In this document: positions 53,811 through 64,000 of the stretch, piece by piece
How the letters are laid out: every line of letters begins with the position of its first letter
How positions within the stretch are numbered: the stretch's first letter is position 1
Assembly: GCA_033297205.1 (NCBI GenBank)
Contig: MU859201.1
Coordinates: 31,683-95,682, forward strand
Source: Pseudoneurospora amorphoporcata
Lineage: Eukaryota > Ascomycota > Sordariomycetes > Sordariales > Sordariaceae
Length of the DNA stretch: 64,000 nucleotides
Reading direction: 5' to 3'
The notes under the pieces: generated by a model
Told to the model about the DNA's origin: nothing
Seen by the model: the letters and a program-made list of their open reading frames with translations, nothing else
Databases searched by the model: none
Translations under genes and position numbers: made by a program

Positions 53811-56012
53811 ATGACGACCGACACACTCTCACCACAAGCACAACCATCCAGTCCTTCAGGCGCATCCAACATGGCCAGCGACAAGATGGCGCAAGACAAA
53901 AAGCAGAATGACAAGATGGAGAAAGACAAGATGGAGCTCGACGCCAAAGCGCACGTCATGGCCAGCGATCCGATGTCGCAGGAGCAATCACAAGCCCCCC
54001 CTCCTGCCACGCCACCTCCCACCAAGGACGGCAGCCCCTCTTCTATCGCCGTCCCCAATGATCCATCCTCGAAAGATCCACAAGAAGACCATCTCAAGAT
54101 GGAAGGCGAAGCACAAGAAGATGTCGACGACGCCAAGTCCGACTCATCAAACGCCCAATACTTCGATATACACGACGACGGCATCGCTAGTCCCATTGAA
54201 GCCCTCAACAACTATAGCCCCGGCGGCTTCCACCCCGTTCACCTAGGCGACATCCTCGGTCCTCTCTCTGACCCTTCTCGCTTCCGCGTCCTCCACAAGC
54301 TCGGTCACGGCGGCTTCGGTACCGTCTGGCTCTGTCGCGACACCAAAGACGGCAAACCCAAAGCGCTCAAGATTCTTTCGGGTCATTCATCGAAAAATGC
54401 GGCCAAAGAGTGCCCTGACCTCAAGGCCCTACAACTTCTCACCGGCTCCGTCTCGCACGAAGAGGGTCTCTCCTGCTCTCAAGCTGCCCAAACTCACAAA
54501 ACCGCCCAAGATCTTCTCCGAAACCATCACATCGCCTTGCCCTCTGAGCACTTCTGGCTTCCCTATCGACCCAACGGTTCGCACCTCTGCCTAATCACCC
54601 CCTTCCTTGGCCCCAGCCTTGAGGGCTTCGCCACCGCCTACGGACACGTCACGGATTTGGTCAAACATGTGTGTTTCCAGCTTGTTGAGGCCATGCACTT
54701 CATGCACCAGAAGGGCTTGTGTCACGGCGATTTCCGGCCGGCAAATATCCTTCTCTGCCTGAAAGAGGACGTGGACAAGATGAGCGACGAAGAGCTGGTC
54801 GAAGCTTTAGGCGGCGTGGAGGTGGCGAAACTCACTAGAACTCCAGGCGGCAACACCCCCACCGAGGGAGACAACCAGGAAGAGAAGGAATGGCCAAAGG
54901 AGTTTCCTCGGTACTTCGTTGGGCAGGCCGACATGACCAACTTGATCCGTGGAGGATGGTGCTCCCCAAGCGTTGCGGTCATCGATTTCGGCGTGTCGTA
55001 TCCTGTCAACGAGCCGCCTTCCAAGGGATCGGGGATTCCGCTGGGGTATGCGCCGCCCGAGGAAGTAATCATGGGCAAGGACAAACACGACAAAGAAGAA
55101 ACGCTGATCAGGCTGGGACCAAAGAGCGATATCTGGTCTCTTGGCGTCACGATTTCCGAGCTCGCACTGGACTACCTCCTTCTCGCGGAGAGCTCGCACG
55201 ACAAGTGGGATGGTGTCACGAACATGGAGATGTTCATGGGTCCCATCCCGGAGCCGTTCCGCTCGACAGTCAGGGCGAGGTACAAGGAGACCTGGGGCGA
55301 CAATGGGACCATATTGCAGGATGTCGACATGGTGATTGATCCCAAGACCGGCGAGACGGTGCTAAGCCCATTGTCGTTCTCGATCAAGTGGTGGAGACAG
55401 AGGAGGAAGTACACGAAGGAGGAGACGGGCTACGAGGATCCGATCTGCTCGAGAATGGCGATAGGTTTAAGAACTCTGCACACAACGAGAAGCGGGGCAG
55501 ACAGTGAAGCTCAGTGGGCGAAGGATAAGACAAGGTTGCCGGCTTATACTTGGGAACAGCCACAGGAAAAGGAAGAGGTAGAGCTGGACGATGACCGTCT
55601 GATCAAGAAGTTCGATGACATTGAGGTGTTTTCGGATTTGCTCACGAGTATCTTCAAGTGGCTACCGGAGGATCGGGCGAGCACGGCCGACATTCTTGCT
55701 CATCCGTGGTTTGAGGGCCGTTACGCTTCCAAGCAGATCTGGACGCCCGGAGGCCTGGTGTCGAGACTCTCGCAAGGTATGCATTCCCGCAAGAGCCCGC
55801 TGCACTGTTTCTGGGAGATCTTTACTAACAATCTTGCGTTTGCACCAGGCACATTCAGCATCGTCAAGCTCATCACCGGATTCCCTCATAAAGTCGGCAA
55901 GTTCTTCTTCGCCGCGTTCTCACGACTCTTCGGCGTCTTTGCGAACCCTCTTTGGTTCTTGCACGGTGGCCGCGCACGTATTGCGAGGCTTCGTGATCTG
56001 GAATCCCAGTGA
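53811..56012 (+). CDS. SRPK-like protein kinase 2 with an in-frame 72-nt intron and hydrophobic tail
   Basis: Exons 53811-55776 and 55849-56012; spliced length 709 residues (733 if unspliced). The N-terminal 120 residues are Lys/Asp/Met-rich and disordered. Kinase features: LGHGGFGTVWLC, Lys187 in KALKIL, His305-Gly-Asp307 in HGDFRPANIL, Asp392-Phe-Gly, and SDIWSLGV. It is clearly paralogous to the 34.7-kb kinase along its length. The intron has a GTATGC donor, a TTTACTAACAATC branch site and a TTTGCACCAG acceptor, all consensus, yet its length of 72 keeps the frame, so unspliced DNA reads straight through. The exon after it encodes the hydrophobic FSIVKLITGF...KFFFAAFSRLFGVF tail, equivalent in position to that of kinase 1. 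Likely a membrane- or organelle-tethered Ser/Thr kinase; target unknown. Confidence 0.9.
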   Translation: MTTDTLSPQAQPSSPSGASNMASDKMAQDKKQNDKMEKDKMELDAKAHVMASDPMSQEQSQAPPPATPPPTKDGSPSSIAVPNDPSSKDPQEDHLKMEGEAQEDVDDAKSDSSNAQYFDIHDDGIASPIEALNNYSPGGFHPVHLGDILGPLSDPSRFRVLHKLGHGGFGTVWLCRDTKDGKPKALKILSGHSSKNAAKECPDLKALQLLTGSVSHEEGLSCSQAAQTHKTAQDLLRNHHIALPSEHFWLPYRPNGSHLCLITPFLGPSLEGFATAYGHVTDLVKHVCFQLVEAMHFMHQKGLCHGDFRPANILLCLKEDVDKMSDEELVEALGGVEVAKLTRTPGGNTPTEGDNQEEKEWPKEFPRYFVGQADMTNLIRGGWCSPSVAVIDFGVSYPVNEPPSKGSGIPLGYAPPEEVIMGKDKHDKEETLIRLGPKSDIWSLGVTISELALDYLLLAESSHDKWDGVTNMEMFMGPIPEPFRSTVRARYKETWGDNGTILQDVDMVIDPKTGETVLSPLSFSIKWWRQRRKYTKEETGYEDPICSRMAIGLRTLHTTRSGADSEAQWAKDKTRLPAYTWEQPQEKEEVELDDDRLIKKFDDIEVFSDLLTSIFKWLPEDRASTADILAHPWFEGRYASKQIWTPGGLVSRLSQGMHSRKSPLHCFWEIFTNNLAFAPGTFSIVKLITGFPHKVGKFFFAAFSRLFGVFANPLWFLHGGRARIARLRDLESQ
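55777..55848 (+). other. In-frame 72-nt intron of SRPK-like kinase 2
   Basis: Donor GTATGC, branch TACTAAC about 20 nt from the acceptor GCACCAG. Divisible by three and free of stops, so a simple ORF caller would translate it. Confidence 0.85.
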
Positions 56013-57860
56013 GAGGTGTTGTTGACCAGGTTGAGCCTGCAACAAAGGGAGGAGCTGCGAGGCGGTCGGGATGAATGTACACCGGAGGAACTTGGGGCTA
56101 GGTCGCCTCTATAAAATCAGCAAAAAGAACACTAGAACAGTGTAGTATCAATAATCTAGCTCCTAGAAGTGGTCAGTTGCGCAATCATGTATCTTGGTGC
56201 TGTTATGGTCGAGTGTCTGCGGAGTGTCCTTTATGCACGGCTGTAATTATCACGGTAACTTTGGTATCAGACGCGTATTTACTGTTTACTTGTATGATGC
56301 TACTGTAACAATTGACTGACGGATAGAAGCAAAGAAGACACTCAACAAAACCAAGCCGGCCGCACCCCGTTTCTAAGCTAAAGATGAGTTTTAAATGAGA
56401 AAGAACATTCGAAACTACCATTTGCTACTTAGAATGCTCAATTGACTTAGTTTGTAACTGTGGTCGATGTAGTCTAGGGTTTTTCAAGACCTATAGTGCG
56501 ATATAGGTGTCAATGGCAGATCGGCGATGTTGAGTACCTAGTCTCAATCCCGACGATGGATTGTCAATGAGAAACTCTTATAGTACCAGCATAGGCGACC
56601 ATCCGTTAGACCAAATTCGTAGGCTCTTAGGTAATCATCCAAAACTTCCCACCAGCGGTCCATTCTTTGACTACAATACGGCAAATTCAACACTCCTCGC
56701 CGTTATCATGGCGGTGTCAAATACGAGTAACGAATTTGGTGGGAAGATTATTTAAGGATACTGTTGAGAATAGAACTTTTACTTCCCAAAAAAAACCTGG
56801 CGTGATCCTGAATAATACTGGCCAAAAGCCTGTTAGGTTCGGTTAGTGCACAAACATTGAGCGCCTTTGCATCTCTTTGGAGATTTTAATCAATGCTATT
56901 CTCCTCGACATTAGCAAGTGCTTGGATCTCTGCGCGATAGAAGAATAACTCGCAAAAAGGACTCTTAAGCTTAATTGGGAACGTTTCGAGATCCGCTTGA
57001 AGCTGAGCTGCTGAGAATGTGGATGAAGTCCGGGCGTCGACGTGGTGAAAACCCAAAGAGATGTTGATTCATCCTGATTTACAGTCTTGGCTTAGCGTAC
57101 TGCCACAGAATATCACAACTGGGAGGTCTCATACCTGTTCACTTGATGAGAAGAAGTCTTGTTCGTACTCTCCTCCTGTCTCTATCTCGCCGTCAGGCAA
57201 TGCGGAAGCGGTGGCGGCATGGTCTGGAAAGAGTGCTGGGAGCCGACTGCTGCACTCGCCGGAAGACGTGGCAATAATCCGGGAGAACGCGCGGACTTGA
57301 TGCTGGATGGGGAGGTAAAGCTGCATGGAGGGCAATAGCGGTGCCACTGTTGAATCTGCGCGCGAAGGACGAGAGGAACGAAGAGAGAAGGATACCTTGA
57401 TCGAGGAGGGGGTAACGAATTGGGACGGGCAGGTATAGACGATCGAGTTTGGGAACAGGAAAGGTTGCGTGAGTGTCGCACTCGGTCACTTTGCATGAGC
57501 GGTCGAGTGTTGAGTGACGAGTCCCATTTATTGCCTCAATCACAGCTCCGTCGCCTTCCTGACACTTGACCTCCGTGTTGTTCCCGTCCACTAAGGTAGG
57601 TACGATAACACGCCTAGGGGCGTACATACCTTATGCCTTATGCATCTGCAATCTGACATGCATACGGTAATCACCACCGCTCGCATTTTGTATCAAGCGC
57701 GCCTGCCATGGGCACAGTTGTAGTAGGCGTATTACTGCGCAAGCCAGGCAGCTACGATGCTCACGACCAAAAGTCAAAACAGGCTTGGCGTGCTATTGCA
57801 GGTGCCACGAGCGAGTAAGGTGTCCCAAATTGCTAAAACATTCTGTGTGCGGAAAACTAC
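56013..57860. other. Intergenic, no supported gene
   Basis: Frames of 60-145 codons on both strands overlap one another and show no domain. It lies between the 3' ends of kinase 2 (plus) and the membrane protein gene (minus). Confidence 0.6.
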
Positions 57861-60442
57861 CTAGACGAAAACAGCATCCTTATTCGAGTAGAAGCCCAGC
57901 GACCTCATCCACTGAATCGCTCCCGAATTTAGAGGCAGTTTGTTGGGGTGCTCATGCCCCTCACCTGCCAACTCCTTCCTCCCTGGAATCATCTTGCAAT
58001 GGATATACGATTTCTTCTCCTCACACTGAAAATCCGCCGTGTTTCCAATCATTGCAATCCTTGTTCCCCTGCGAAGGTCCAGACAAACAAGTGCTTTACC
58101 ACCAACAGATTCAACCTCTATCATGATCAACCCACTCAACAGCATCGTCCACATGCCTATGGGCCGATCAATCGAGAACCCATTATTCGATTGCCTATGG
58201 AAGACTGCATTGAACGGACCTCTCGTGTCCAGACGAGATAGAGATTCATCCTGCAATAGCTTTGCCAAAATGAGACGATCCGGGATCCCGGTAACCGAGG
58301 AGAGTTCGGTGACGCTTCTGCAAAGAACGCGACCATGAAGGAAGTCATTCCACGGCCACTCGTGCACGCGAACGCTTTTCGCAACAAGGAGAACGAACGC
58401 TGCCAGTACCCAGCAGTATGTCGAGATGTTGAAGGGGTCTACGGCTGTGATGTTTGAGCCAACCGTGACGCCAACAGCTATCCCGCCTCCCACCAGGAGG
58501 AAGCATAGGAGCATGGTCAAGGCGACGTATGACTTACACTTCACCATGACTCCCTTTTCTTCAAATACCCAAGTTTTCATGCTGGCGCCATAGCGGTCCA
58601 ACTCTTTCTGGTGGTTCTCAATCTGGCGTTGAAGGGTGTCTTCGTCATCAACGGCAGATGGTGGTACGTTCACGTTTTGTCCCCTGTTGTACGGAACGCT
58701 GTTCTTCCGGGCAAAGACTCCTAACTGGTCCCCCCTGTGAAGATTTCTGCGGCGCATCAAGGCATTGGATAACGATCTTGGTCCATCTGGGGGACGATTA
58801 ATTTGCTCGTTGCAATGTTCCTTGGTGGTGAGAGAGAAGAAAGCAGTGTATCTTCCCCATATATATGGCTGGAATGTGCTTTGTTGCTGCAGATTCTGCT
58901 CAGTTGTGGTTTCGGAACGTCCGCTGAGAAAGTTGTTGAAGGAAATAAGGTTGAAGAACTGGCTTGCGAGGCATGCATGAGTCGGGTTTGCCAGCAGCAA
59001 TGGGACAACGATGGTAATGATATTTGACATGGACCTGACTTCCAACAGATTTGGAGTGCGCGGTGCTTCGGCATCGGGCGCATAGTCCCATGTTATTGTG
59101 GTACCAATGGATGAGGTGCCATCCGACGCCGGGGACCCAGAAGATGGAGGGTGTTGTGGCCTTGAGAAAGGCTCCCTTCCTGGGACATCCGAGTGAGTGT
59201 GCGATTGAGAAGGTGGAAGCCGTTTCGACAATAGTTAACAATAACCGCGTCAGATGTCCCACGAATAGTGTTGCCTTCGTCTTGGAAGACCAACGTCGTG
59301 AAACGCTCAAACCCGGTTTCATAAACCAGTCCACAGATCTCGTAGAACGTGGGAAAGCTTTGCGTGAGCCGGTTCGTCCCTCTCAGGTGAACCACAAGTT
59401 GCTCCAGCATTCTGGTCAGACAGCTTCGATATATGTCGTACTTCTCACAGTACTTGATCCGAAGTGCTTTCTTCTTGCTTGCAATCTCTAGCGGCGCCAT
59501 TTGATCATGATGCTGACTCTGCAGGAGATGGTGACAATCATACTGTCGACGCAGGGTAGGAACCTGAATTTCCACTTCCGGTGCAGCTCTGTCCAGGGAA
59601 ATCTCGGCAAAGTTCTTGAGGTCGGCCGAGAGGATCTTGACCTTGGTACAAATCCTCGCCAAATGTGCAAGGATGTTGACATGCACATATCTGCCATCAA
59701 AAGCGGAGCAGAGGACGCGAGCGAGAATACTGCTGCAATAATCCACAAATGCGAAGAAATCTTCGTCATTCGCCTTGATGTCTTCTGTTTTGTCCGCTTG
59801 GCTGGCGTCATCGTCCTTGTCTTCCCCAATCAAATAGCCCAAGGATATCTTGCAACTTTCGAGCTCCGATTTGCTGCGGAAGGATTTATGGTGCTTGGCT
59901 AGTAAGTTATCGCCATCATATGAGCAGATGATCAGGCAATGCATCACTCGGTCAGCCAGAACTGCGAGAAGCGCGTGAGCTTTCTTGGAATCGACGCTCA
60001 AGTCTGGGGATCCATCAAAGCGGGGTGGTTCGTCTTGGATAACAGCTTCGACGAGTCTTTTGGCTTCTAAATCCCATAGCTGCTCTTGGGTTTCCTCTGT
60101 CACGCCATATGGAGTGACGTCGTCAAAGTTGGGCAGGTCCGTAAGCTCAACTCCCGGTGCGATTGATGGCAATTGGAAGCGTTTATGGATTTTCAGTTCC
60201 TCTAGGACTTCAGCTTCAGTCACGGAGATGCTTGCTGGTGGCTGCTTTGTTGGGTCCGAGATGCTTGTCGTTTGCTGTTGTACACCAGACTGGGTAGAGG
60301 GTGCAAAAGACACGGACGGGGGTTGGGCGCCATTAGTCCGGAAATGCTTCAGAGACTTCAGCTGCACCCGCTGTCCCCCATGTGTCCTACCAGGTTGTGA
60401 ACTGACAGCAGGAAGCGGAAGCGTGCTGGTAGAGGTATTCAT
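57861..60442 (-). CDS. Fungal membrane protein of unknown function, probably two exons
   Basis: An N-terminal frame (ATG 60442, open to 59093) and a C-terminal frame (about 59235-57861) overlap by 140 nt. The only GT...AG join that keeps the frame is GTGGGA...GTCCCAG, about 83 nt, near 59254-59172, giving roughly 790 residues. The N-terminal half is soluble: a Ser/Pro-rich leader, then helical blocks with SKKKALRIKYCEKYDIYRSC and THE-like LTQSFPTFYEICGLVYETGF. The C-terminal half has a hydrophobic segment near NIITIVVPLLLANPTHACLA and two close membrane helices (YVALTMLLCFLLVGGGIAVG, YCWVLAAFVLLVAKS), followed by WPWNDFLHGRVLCRSVTELS and a cytosolic tail. I recognise no named domain. The alternative is two separate genes, the second starting at the ATG of MSNIITIV. 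Confidence 0.65.
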
Positions 60443-62186
60443 TGTGGATGGCGTGTTGAGGTCAACGGGAAGCACAAGTAGAGCAGCAGATGTAACGCTT
60501 CGCTGAAGCTGTAACTGTTGTGGCAACCAAGTGGAAAGCAAGGGTTATCCGCTGTCTTCTGACCGAAGACACCTTTTGATATGAGGGAGTGGGTTGAGTC
60601 TGGCGATTGAAGTTCGGTCGCGGCGAAGATTGGCGTTTTAGAGAGTGAGGTGGAATGGACTCATTGGACTGGGAAGAAATTAGTTAGGCTTGTTGCCGAA
60701 AATACAGCCGTACAGCGGAGGATACGAACCGAGTTGAGCAAGAGTCAAGACTGGAAGACGGTTCAAAGATTCACCTACCAGTCGCTTCATCGACAAACAC
60801 ATAGAGGTAGTTAAGTACAACGTAGCAATACTTCTTCCCTCGAGAGGGGAAGCCATGCAGCGATGAAGACCGCGACGAACCAGGGCCAGACATGACCATC
60901 GTTCGCTGTTGTGTCTTCCCCTACAGCCTCGATTCCTGAAACCTTCCAGCACTGTTGCTGGATTTGCCTGCGATGGCAAAAGCCCACGAATTGTTTCATC
61001 TTCTCGGTAGCTTACGCAAAAAAGCCTTCGGTTGTGAGATTCGGCCTACAGTCGGGATGCAATTCACTCCACACAGCCGTCACATATTGTTCCAGCAACT
61101 TTCATGAAGTTTCAACGAGAGTCGACCGGCCACATAAGCGCAGATGCAATGAGATAATTGGGGCAGAGGGGCAAGTTGAAGCAGGCTCTGTTCAGCTGGG
61201 TAGCCGCTAGCCAACACAGCACCCACTGACCCACTGATAACGTTCTGGGCATCTCTAGTGCTTGGGCTGTGGTGCATAAGCGGTTGATCAATGAGGCTGA
61301 ATTGTGCCCAAGCACAACCATCACATTTGCTGGGCGAACACTTCGGACCAATAAGAAGCGGAGGCTTTATGAAGATTGAACCTTCCGGCTTTACAATTTG
61401 GTTGGTTACTTGACTCTTGGCCGAGACATGGATGGCGCTGTCAATCCAAGCATCGAGGTTCCATTTGTTTCGTGTTTTGGGTTTGCCCCTTGGGTCAAGC
61501 CGTTTCTGATGGGCTTTCCTCCCCTGAGTTCGCCCTGTTACAACAACTCTGTGGGCTTGGATCACTGCAATCGACACAACAACTGAATGGTTCTGGAACA
61601 GCAAAGTTGGCAGGAAGCCTCGAGACGTAAGCGGGGAAACGATGGAGACGGAAGCACGGCAAGAGGTACTGTAGGTTAAATGGTAGGTACCTCTAGGCGC
61701 CCTTTCTCTACGAGTACATCGTACCTACCTACGTACCTAGGTGCCTACCTACCTACTGCTACCGTGGTTGTACGTCAAAGTTCTCATGTGGTCGGAGTTA
61801 TCGGACCCATTCCATCTTTTCTTCCCTCAATTCCCAAAATCGATTTGCTTCATTCGATTGCTACTTCCTGGCCCTGAGATAACTCAATGCTCAACTCTCT
61901 CAGACCCTAAACCTTGTATTCCAACTGTCGAACCCTCCTCAAGATTGAAGTGCCTTATCATCTACCTCTCTTTGCTTTTCAACCCCTCTGCCCTACTCTT
62001 TACTTGGTGGTTATCTCACCACAACCCCATAAGCCGCGTGACTTTGCACCTGTTCTTCCCCCTTGATCTCCTCGACTACAACACGTTCCATCGTCTCTTC
62101 TTTGTTTTTACCAAAATCGATCGCTAGGGCATCGGCAATTCTCGCTTGCTTCGCAGTGGCACTCCTACCATTGATGCGCCCTTACC
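60443..62186. other. Intergenic between divergent genes
   Basis: Promoters of the membrane protein (minus) and the AAA+ gene (plus). No gene seen. 61680-61762 is dense in GGTAGGTACCT / CTACCTAC motifs. The leader of the AAA+ gene is pyrimidine-rich (61800-62110). Confidence 0.6.
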
Positions 62187-63941
62187 ATGGCACTCAGCGA
62201 GTACAGAGCCAAGCTTCCTCAGCTTTACCCACAACCATCACCACAACCACAACCACCACCAACCACCAGCATGGGGACAAGCCAAGGTCAACTTAGCGAT
62301 GGCCAGGGAAATGGAGCAGGTACTAGAGCAGGCAATGCAAACAACACAGTGGTATGATAGAATGCACTCCTTCAACAAAAATGTGGCATCACTGCCTTCC
62401 TTATTGCAACTTGCTGACTTTCTTGGCACGAGAAGCAGGGGACAACGCAACAACAGGCCACAAAGCAGAGTCCATCCAAAGGGTTTTTGGACATTGTGGA
62501 ATACCATAAGCCGGAACTTGCAGGCGAAGAGGTTACTATCCACCCAACATCAACGTTCAAACCTCGACGCAACCTGGCGAAGAAAAAGAAGGCGGAATAC
62601 AAGTACGAAGATCCTGCGGTTATCCTCCGTCGCACATGGGTGGAGAAGAATGGAGTGTCACATCTGTCCAGCGTTGAGCTGGAGATACACTCAAAGCCTC
62701 TTTGTGCAGCACTTCGCCGGATTGCTGCCAAATGCTATGAGAGTACGGATCTCACAGCATTTCCTATCAAGCTTCGCAGTCCTTTCATGGAGCTGTTCTT
62801 TTACCGTAGCGAGATACGGGAACTTGCCGATACTGCAACCGACCCGGATCTTCGACGGGACGCCGAAGCACTCGACCAATTTATACATCGGCCCGATGGA
62901 GTCATGGCAAGCATCATCCAAGATCATGAGCGGTACTCAAAGGATGGCCAAGTTGTCAACGATATACTGTGGACGATTTTCCCCCCGAATAGCTTGGCTG
63001 TCTTTGATAATGGTGTCGTTAAGGAATGTTGGATTGTCCGCGACGTTAAGCCAGCAGACGCAGCAGTTACTGACGGCGAGCTGCCTTCTTGGAAAGTAAC
63101 TGGTTTGAGGCTCGATTACGACGGCAGTTCTCCAGGTCTTGTGTACCAGAGTTTTTCCACTGCACTCATCGGAGCGCGGCCGCAGAAAATCTCGAGCCTT
63201 TCCCTCACACCCACTCAGAATTATCTCGACTGGAAAAGGCTACAGAGAACATTACTGGCAAGATCGAAGAAGCTTACAGAAGCACTAAGCGTTGACTTTT
63301 CATCGTTCAAGTGTCAGAGTTACAGCGGCCCTTCATGGGATTCTGATTCAAAAGTGGAACACCACCATGATCAAGAGGATCCTTTGCTGAGCGCTAGACA
63401 AGTCGACGAACGCTTCATCATGGACTTCAAGGCATTTTCCCCGCATCGGCGCCTGACTTTGGTGGACCTTAAAACCATAGAAAGTTCGAGCGCTGGCAAG
63501 AAAACTTCAAAGCCTATCCCGAGGGGCGTCGTGCCAGACATAGGGCTGCATCCGGCAGATATTCAGCCTCGACGCAGGGATGATGACAGTTCCTCCGATT
63601 CTGACAGTGAACAATCCAAGAGCAGAAAGCCGGATCTTAAGACATTTAAAGGCGTGGCCGAGGCTGCTTCTAAGAAGTTTTACATCGATAAGTTCGTTAT
63701 TGGGCTTCTTTTCCCGGCCTTGGTTCCTGTTTTTGGTCTCAAAAGCAAAGTCTGGTGCTGGGCCCTAGCAGACCAGCTGCAAGACGTGAAATGGAACATG
63801 GCGGCCTTTCGATCTCTCCAGCTCGACCAGGTTACGAAGAACCTGGTAGAAGCTCTGGTAAAAGGACACAAGCACAAGAAGGTGGTCTTCGACGATGTCA
63901 TTGCATGTGACAAGGGCAGGTTTCTGGGCTTGGAACAGTAG
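62187..63941 (+). CDS. AAA+ ATPase (DUF7025 type), N-terminal part, cut by window edge
   Basis: Exon 1 62187-62351 (55 codons, MALSEYRAKLPQLYPQPSPQ...), intron 62352-62438 (GTATGA donor, GCTGAC branch, GCAG acceptor, 87 nt), exon 2 from 62439. ATG 62187 has a good context (TTACCATGG). Exon 2 carries FLDIVEYHKPELAGEEVTIH, SVELEIHSKPLCAALRRIAA, VNDILWTIFPPNSLAVFDNG and RPQKISSLSLTP, the N-terminal region of the large fungal DUF7025/AAA+ ATPase group. The frame ends DDVIACDKGRFLGLEQ with TAG at 63939-63941. In related proteins DDVIADKG is followed at once by GLxxLLHGxPGxGKT, so exon 2 probably ends near the GTTTCT at about 63919 and the P-loop lies beyond 64000. The ATPase core is therefore not visible here; the gene is partial. 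Confidence 0.8.
62352..62438 (+). other. Intron 1 of the AAA+ gene
   Basis: GTATGA donor, TGCTGAC branch site, AAGCAG acceptor (AAG 3 nt earlier is also possible and keeps the frame). 87 nt; two stops in the unspliced frame. Confidence 0.75.
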
Positions 63942-64000
63942 TTCAATTCAGCTAATAAACTACTTTGGTCTCGAAGGCCTTGTTGATCCCTTCAACCTTC

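Overview
The window reads as nuclear DNA of a filamentous ascomycete (Pezizomycotina, most likely a Sordariomycete). Pointers are short introns (about 60-90 nt) with GT...CTAAC...AG signals, an intronless vWA/alpha-kinase gene, a HET-domain gene, a stand-alone caspase-like gene, a Kre9/Knh1-type GPI wall protein, SRPK-like kinases and a DUF7025-type AAA+ protein. Several local gene copies are broken by TAG/TAA codons that look like C-to-T changes at CpA, the signature of repeat-induced point mutation (RIP). No species name can be given from the sequence alone.

Layout. 1-13 kb is gene-sparse with three well-supported genes: a berberine-bridge-type FAD oxidase (minus), a vWA plus alpha-kinase protein (plus) and a small GPI-anchored wall protein (minus). 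15.5-33.5 kb is an accessory stretch in which every recognisable reading frame is on the minus strand. It holds lineage-type proteins of low complexity plus decayed duplicates: a pair at 22 and 24 kb, a three-copy family at 28.8, 31.3 and 33.2 kb, and a relic at 25 kb. Most decayed copies carry one or two isolated in-frame stops or a frameshift. An assembly gap of 10 N lies at 26130-26139. 37.3-38.1 kb holds fragments, including a Ty3/gypsy integrase relic.

34.6-56 kb carries plus-strand genes: an SRPK-like kinase, a HET-domain protein, a large disordered nuclear-type protein, a three-exon caspase-like protein, and a second SRPK-like kinase paralogous to the first. A tRNA-Asn(GUU) gene and another fragment of the decayed family sit between the last two. 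57.9-60.4 kb is a two-frame minus-strand membrane protein, and the window ends inside a plus-strand AAA+ ATPase gene.

Taken together, HET, caspase-like and duplicated kinase genes in one 20-kb block, next to transposon and duplicate relics, suggest a fast-evolving non-self-recognition or cell-death type neighbourhood. That functional link is inference. Splice models were derived by eye from splice consensus and frame; no expression data were available. Several apparent starts upstream of the chosen ATGs are TTG or GTG codons and were not used.
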